A DNA stretch of 16,561 nt from positions 1-16,561 of the forward strand of contig DATNNN010000188.1 of NCBI GenBank assembly GCA_035601815.1, in the 5' to 3' direction. The position numbers were made by a program, and so were the translations under genes. How positions within the stretch are numbered: position 1 is the first letter of the stretch; every line of letters starts with the position of its first letter. Below are positions 12,981 to 16,561 of the stretch, in pieces. This DNA is from DATNNN01 sp035601815. GTDB lineage: Bacteria; Pseudomonadota; Alphaproteobacteria; Rhizobiales; Xanthobacteraceae. A model generated the notes under the pieces. The model ran no database searches. It was not told where the DNA came from and worked only from the letters and a program-made list of their open reading frames with translations.

Positions 12981-15900
12981 ATGACGCCGCCGCATGCTCA
13001 TGCGCGCCATCCCCGCTCCATGCGGGCCAGGGTCAAGTCCCTGATCGACGACCTGCGCCGCGAAGCCGGGCTCGCCCGCCGCGCACTCGCCCGCTGGTCC
13101 GCCCGCGCGCTCCGCCTCGCCCTCTACACCCCCTCCGGCCGGCTCTCGCGGCGCAAGGCGATCTCCTTCGGCGTCGTGTTCGTCGCCGTGGTCGCGGTTC
13201 TCATCCTGCGCAGCACGTTGTTTGGCGATGTGGCCGCGCCCTTCATCGCGCGCGCGCTCGAGGACAAGCTCGGCCCCGGCCACCGGGTCGAGATCGGGTC
13301 GAGCAAGCTTGAGAAGAACGCCGCCGGCGAGACCGTGTTGCGGGTGCAGGACATCGTCGTGCACGGCCCCGACGGCCAGGTGATTGCGCGGGCCCCGAGC
13401 GCCGAGGTCGACTTCGAAGGCAGCTTCCTCTCCGGGCGTCTGCAGGCCCGGCGCGTCGACCTGATCGGCGCCGAGATGACGGTGCTGCTCGGCGCCGACG
13501 GTCGTATCGCGGTGACCGCCGCGCCGGAGGGGGCGCCGCTCATCAAGACCTTGCCCAAGCCGAAGACCCCCCCCGCCCGCACCACGGTCGGCGATCCCTT
13601 CCGCTCCCCCGAGCTCGCCCGCTGGCTCGACGGCCTCGAGCGGAGCGGCCTCGACGGCATCGCGCTCGCCGAGGTCGGCCTCAAGCAAGGCACGTTGGTC
13701 GTCGAAAATCTTGCCAGCGGCCGGCGTTGGCGCTTTTCCGATATCGATATCCGGCTCGCCCGGCCGCAGGAAGGCGGCGTGAGCCTGTCGGTGAGCTCGG
13801 CCACCGCCGGCAAGCCCTGGCGCCTCAACGCCACCATCGGCGCCAAGCAGGACGGCGTGCGCGCCATCGATGTGGTGGCGAACGCCCTCGATCCCGGCGA
13901 TCTCCTGCTCGCCGCCGGCTTCGGCCATCGCGATTTCTATGCCGAGCCGCTGCTTTCCGGGATCTTCCGCGCCCGCGTCGCCGAGGACGGCAGCGTGCTC
14001 GCGGCGCTGTTGCAAGTGCAGGCGGGCCGCGGAACGATTGGCAAGGCGAGCGACTCCGAGGCCCGCTTCTTTCTGAACGACGCGCTTCTCCAGGCGCATC
14101 TCTCGGCCGACCGCAAGTCGGTCGTGTTCGATCCGGTCCTGGTCAACGCCGGCGCCAATCGCGTCGGGTTGCAGGTGACCGTCCGCGCCCCCACCGCCAA
14201 CGACGGCGTCTGGCCGATCGAGATTTCCCATGGTCTCATCGCTCTCTCCAGTGGCCGCGAAGAAGCGCCGCTCGTGCTCGAGCGAATTTCCGTGCGCGGC
14301 CACTACGATCCGCGCGCGGAGCGCCTCGCGATCGAGAACGGCGACGTCTCGGGCATGACCGTGGGCGTCGCTTTTTCCGGCGCGCTCACCATGGGCGGGC
14401 CGCAGCCCACGCTGATGCTCGGGCTTGCCGGGGCGCGCATGCCGCTCTCGGCTTTCAAGCGCCTGTGGCCGGCGCCGATCGCGGCCAAGACCCGGGCCTG
14501 GGTGATGGAGCGTGTGGAGCAGGGCCTAATCGAGCGGGCCCAGATCGCGGTCAACCTGCCCCTCGACGCCATTGGCAAAGGCGACGTGGAGTTGCCCGAC
14601 GAAGCCGTGCGCGTCGACCTCACGGCCACGAACGTCGCCTTCCGTCCGACCTCCAATCTTCCGCTCGTGCGCGACGCGCCGGTGACCGTCGTGGTGACCG
14701 GCCGCACCGCGCGGGTGCGTGTGCCCAAGGCCGTGGTGGAAACCGCGGGCGGGCGCCGCATCGCGCTCTCCGACGGCGAACTCGTCGTTCCCAACCATGC
14801 GCCGGCGACTCCGAAGGGCAATGTGCGCTTCCGCTTCGACGGACCCGCCGATGCCGTGGCCGAGGTGCTGAGCGCCGACCCGTTGCGCGCCATCACCGGA
14901 TTCACTTTCGACCTCGCCTCCACTCGGGGAACCGCCTCCGGCAGCGTGCGTGTCGAGGCGGTCTTCCGCCGCGGGGTCACGGCCGAGGAGATCGACTATT
15001 CCGGCGACGCCGAACTCGTGAACTTCACCGCCGATCGCATGGTGCGCGGCCAGCGCGTGGAGGGCGTCAACGCCAAGATCGCAATCACGCCGGCGCTCGT
15101 CACGGTGAAAGGCGAGGGCAAGATCGGCGGCGCGCAATCCATCTTCGAGTATCGCCAGCCGCGCGGCGGCGAAAACACGGAGTTCCGCTTCGCTGCTACC
15201 CTCGATGATCAGACTCGCGCCCGCTTCGGCATCGAGCTCTACCCGTGGCTCGCCGGTCCCGTGCCGGTGAAGGCGTCCGGGCGCTGGACCAGCCGCGAGA
15301 CGCGCATGGATGTCGACGCCGATCTCACGGCCGCCAAAGTCACCGACCTCGTGCCCGGGTGGAGCAAGGCGCCGGGGCGCCCCGCGCGCGCCGTCTATCG
15401 CTTCGTCGAGCGCGACGGCCGCCTGCGGGTGGAGGATCTCAACGTCACCGGGGCCGGAACGAGCTTGCGCGGCAACATCGAGCTCGAGCCCGACGGGTCG
15501 CTCGTTTCGGCGAACTTCCCGGTATTCCATCTCTCCGATGGCGACAAGGCGGCGTTGCGCGCCGACCGCGCCGCCGACGGCACGCTCAAGGTCACGGTAC
15601 GCGGCGACGTGCTCGACGCCCGCGCCGCCATGCGCTCAATGACCGAGGGCTCGCCCAGTGTGCCGGGGCGTCCGTCCAAGCCGCGCGATCTTGACCTCGA
15701 CATGCGGCTCGGTGCCGCCACCGGCAACAACGGCGAGGTCGCTCGCCAGGTCGAGTTCCGCTTGCTGCGCAAGAACGGCGAGGTGCGGAGCTTCGCGCTC
15801 CTCGGCAGGATCGGCCTCGACGCTTCCCTCGTCGGCGAGTTGCGCACCCGCGAGGGCGGTGGCAAGCCGGTGCTCTACGTCACCGCCGGTGATGCCGGCG

Positions 15901-16493
15901 CGTTCTTCCGCTTCGCCGACCTCTACAACCGCATCCAGGGCGGCGAGGTGTGGTTGATCATCGATCCGCCCAACGCCGAGGGCGCGCCGCAGGACGGGAT
16001 CATCAGCGTGCGCGACTTCGTGGTGCGCGGCGAGAGCAACCTCGACCGCCTGCAGTCGGCGGCTCCCCGCGACGAAGCTGGCCGGCCGATCCGCTCGCCG
16101 CAGGGCGATCAGGTGCCGTTTTCACGGCTGCGCGTGGATTTCAGCCGCACGCCGGGCCGCTTCGGGATTCGCGAGGGCGTGATCTTCGGACCCACGATCG
16201 GCGCCACCGTCGACGGCTCCATGGACTACGCCGCCAATCGCGTGAGCCTGCGCGGCACCTTCGTACCCGCTTACGGGCTGAACAATCTGTTCGCGCGCAT
16301 TCCGGTGGTGGGATTTTTCTTGGGCGGCGCTCCCAACGAGGGCGTGTTCGCGGTGCCCTTCGAGATCGTGGGACCGGTGAACGGTCCGACGCTGCGCGTC
16401 AATCCCGTGGCCGCGGCCGCGCCCGGTTTCTTGCGCAAGATTTTCGAATTCCGCGGCGCCTCCGACGCGCCGCCGGCGCGCCCGGTGCCGTAG
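12981..16493 (+). CDS. AsmA-like / DUF3971 (YhdP-type) large envelope protein
   Basis: A 1170-residue protein with one membrane span near the N-terminus (about residues 61-80, ISFGVVFVAVVAVLILRSTL) and a very long beta-rich periplasmic body, as in AsmA/YhdP/TamB-type proteins. Known for the family: these form hydrophobic grooves bridging inner and outer membranes and help move phospholipids. The C-terminus has the hallmark block LRVDFSRTPGRFGIREGVIFGPTIGATVDG, then PAYGLNNLFARIPVVGFFLGG, GVFAVPFEIVGPVNGPTLRVNP and a final PGFLRKIFEF. The start is the ATG at 12981 with GGAGA 11 bases upstream; an ATG at 13020 is also possible. It ends two bases before the convergent tyrS stop codon. The YhdP-like orthology is probable, the exact lipid role inferred. 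Confidence 0.9.
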   Translation: MTPPHAHARHPRSMRARVKSLIDDLRREAGLARRALARWSARALRLALYTPSGRLSRRKAISFGVVFVAVVAVLILRSTLFGDVAAPFIARALEDKLGPGHRVEIGSSKLEKNAAGETVLRVQDIVVHGPDGQVIARAPSAEVDFEGSFLSGRLQARRVDLIGAEMTVLLGADGRIAVTAAPEGAPLIKTLPKPKTPPARTTVGDPFRSPELARWLDGLERSGLDGIALAEVGLKQGTLVVENLASGRRWRFSDIDIRLARPQEGGVSLSVSSATAGKPWRLNATIGAKQDGVRAIDVVANALDPGDLLLAAGFGHRDFYAEPLLSGIFRARVAEDGSVLAALLQVQAGRGTIGKASDSEARFFLNDALLQAHLSADRKSVVFDPVLVNAGANRVGLQVTVRAPTANDGVWPIEISHGLIALSSGREEAPLVLERISVRGHYDPRAERLAIENGDVSGMTVGVAFSGALTMGGPQPTLMLGLAGARMPLSAFKRLWPAPIAAKTRAWVMERVEQGLIERAQIAVNLPLDAIGKGDVELPDEAVRVDLTATNVAFRPTSNLPLVRDAPVTVVVTGRTARVRVPKAVVETAGGRRIALSDGELVVPNHAPATPKGNVRFRFDGPADAVAEVLSADPLRAITGFTFDLASTRGTASGSVRVEAVFRRGVTAEEIDYSGDAELVNFTADRMVRGQRVEGVNAKIAITPALVTVKGEGKIGGAQSIFEYRQPRGGENTEFRFAATLDDQTRARFGIELYPWLAGPVPVKASGRWTSRETRMDVDADLTAAKVTDLVPGWSKAPGRPARAVYRFVERDGRLRVEDLNVTGAGTSLRGNIELEPDGSLVSANFPVFHLSDGDKAALRADRAADGTLKVTVRGDVLDARAAMRSMTEGSPSVPGRPSKPRDLDLDMRLGAATGNNGEVARQVEFRLLRKNGEVRSFALLGRIGLDASLVGELRTREGGGKPVLYVTAGDAGAFFRFADLYNRIQGGEVWLIIDPPNAEGAPQDGIISVRDFVVRGESNLDRLQSAAPRDEAGRPIRSPQGDQVPFSRLRVDFSRTPGRFGIREGVIFGPTIGATVDGSMDYAANRVSLRGTFVPAYGLNNLFARIPVVGFFLGGAPNEGVFAVPFEIVGPVNGPTLRVNPVAAAAPGFLRKIFEFRGASDAPPARPVP

Positions 16494-16495
16494 CG

Positions 16496-16561
16496 TCACA
16501 CCGGCTTCAGGAGCACGTGCTTCTTCTTGCCGAGCGAAAGCTTGATCACGCCTTCGGGCGT
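16496..16561 (-). CDS. tyrS: Tyrosyl-tRNA synthetase, last 21 codons (5' part outside window)
   Basis: Read on the minus strand from the window edge the frame is TPEGVIKLSLGKKKHVLLKPV followed by TGA (16496-16498). This is the end of the C-terminal S4-like RNA-binding domain of bacterial TyrRS, whose last strand commonly reads ...vkLSlGKKkHvlv. The stop lies two bases from the stop of the convergent AsmA-like gene. The identification rests on a short tail and on the known tendency of tyrS to adjoin this AsmA-like gene in Rhizobiales. Confidence 0.75.
   Translation of the reverse strand, partial: TPEGVIKLSLGKKKHVLLKPV

Noticed and set aside
14526..15530. 334-codon minus-strand frame within the AsmA-like gene
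   Set aside because: Antisense shadow rich in Ala, Gly, Arg and His, with no domain; the forward frame is continuous and recognisable over 1170 residues.

Overview
This is a GC-rich (roughly two thirds G+C by eye) chromosomal segment from an alphaproteobacterium, most likely of the order Hyphomicrobiales (Rhizobiales), in the Bradyrhizobium / Rhodopseudomonas / Xanthobacteraceae direction. The placement rests on gene content: a PBP1A gene near prfB, a large AsmA/DUF3971 gene convergent with tyrS, a COG4280 membrane protein, a PHA-system protein, and a Rhizobiales-style small protein at 8439-8840. It also rests on three copies of a GC-rich double-palindrome repeat of the kind scattered through these genomes. 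No taxonomic search was possible.

Layout. Bases 2-1573 hold the C-terminal part of a class A penicillin-binding protein (mrcA). After a repeat, an ABC exporter (permease then ATPase as read on the plus strand, both transcribed leftward) lies between mrcA and prfB, which are often adjacent in this order. A 67-residue DUF1059-like gene (4163-4366) leads into prfB (4373-5504). prfB is split by a textbook autoregulatory +1 frameshift site, so its true start is about 160 bases upstream of the longest uninterrupted reading frame. A DUF1330 gene follows. Next come two tandem genes for small exported six-cysteine proteins (6023-6346 and 6439-6870), the second with a lysine-rich repeat tail. They end at a bidirectional terminator shared with a convergent PHA-system protein gene. 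An orphan TctC/Bug-type solute-binding protein (7398-8363) and a small hypothetical gene (8439-8840) follow.

From about 8,850 to 11,330 the window looks like an accessory region. It has a possible gene remnant, a translationally coupled pair of membrane-protein genes with visibly lower G+C (COG4280 plus a 68-residue partner), an orphan CopG/RHH antitoxin with a palindromic operator, and about 420 bases of dense stem-loops that I read as a candidate structured RNA. Two of the three repeat copies bracket the antitoxin and the structured region.

The right end returns to core envelope functions. A membrane-anchored M23 peptidase is divergent from a 1170-residue AsmA-like/DUF3971 protein, and the latter runs into the last 21 codons of a convergent tyrS. 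No tRNA, rRNA, CRISPR array, intact insertion sequence or phage module was seen. The least explained items are the paired six-cysteine proteins and the structured region; the most certain non-obvious item is the prfB recoding site.
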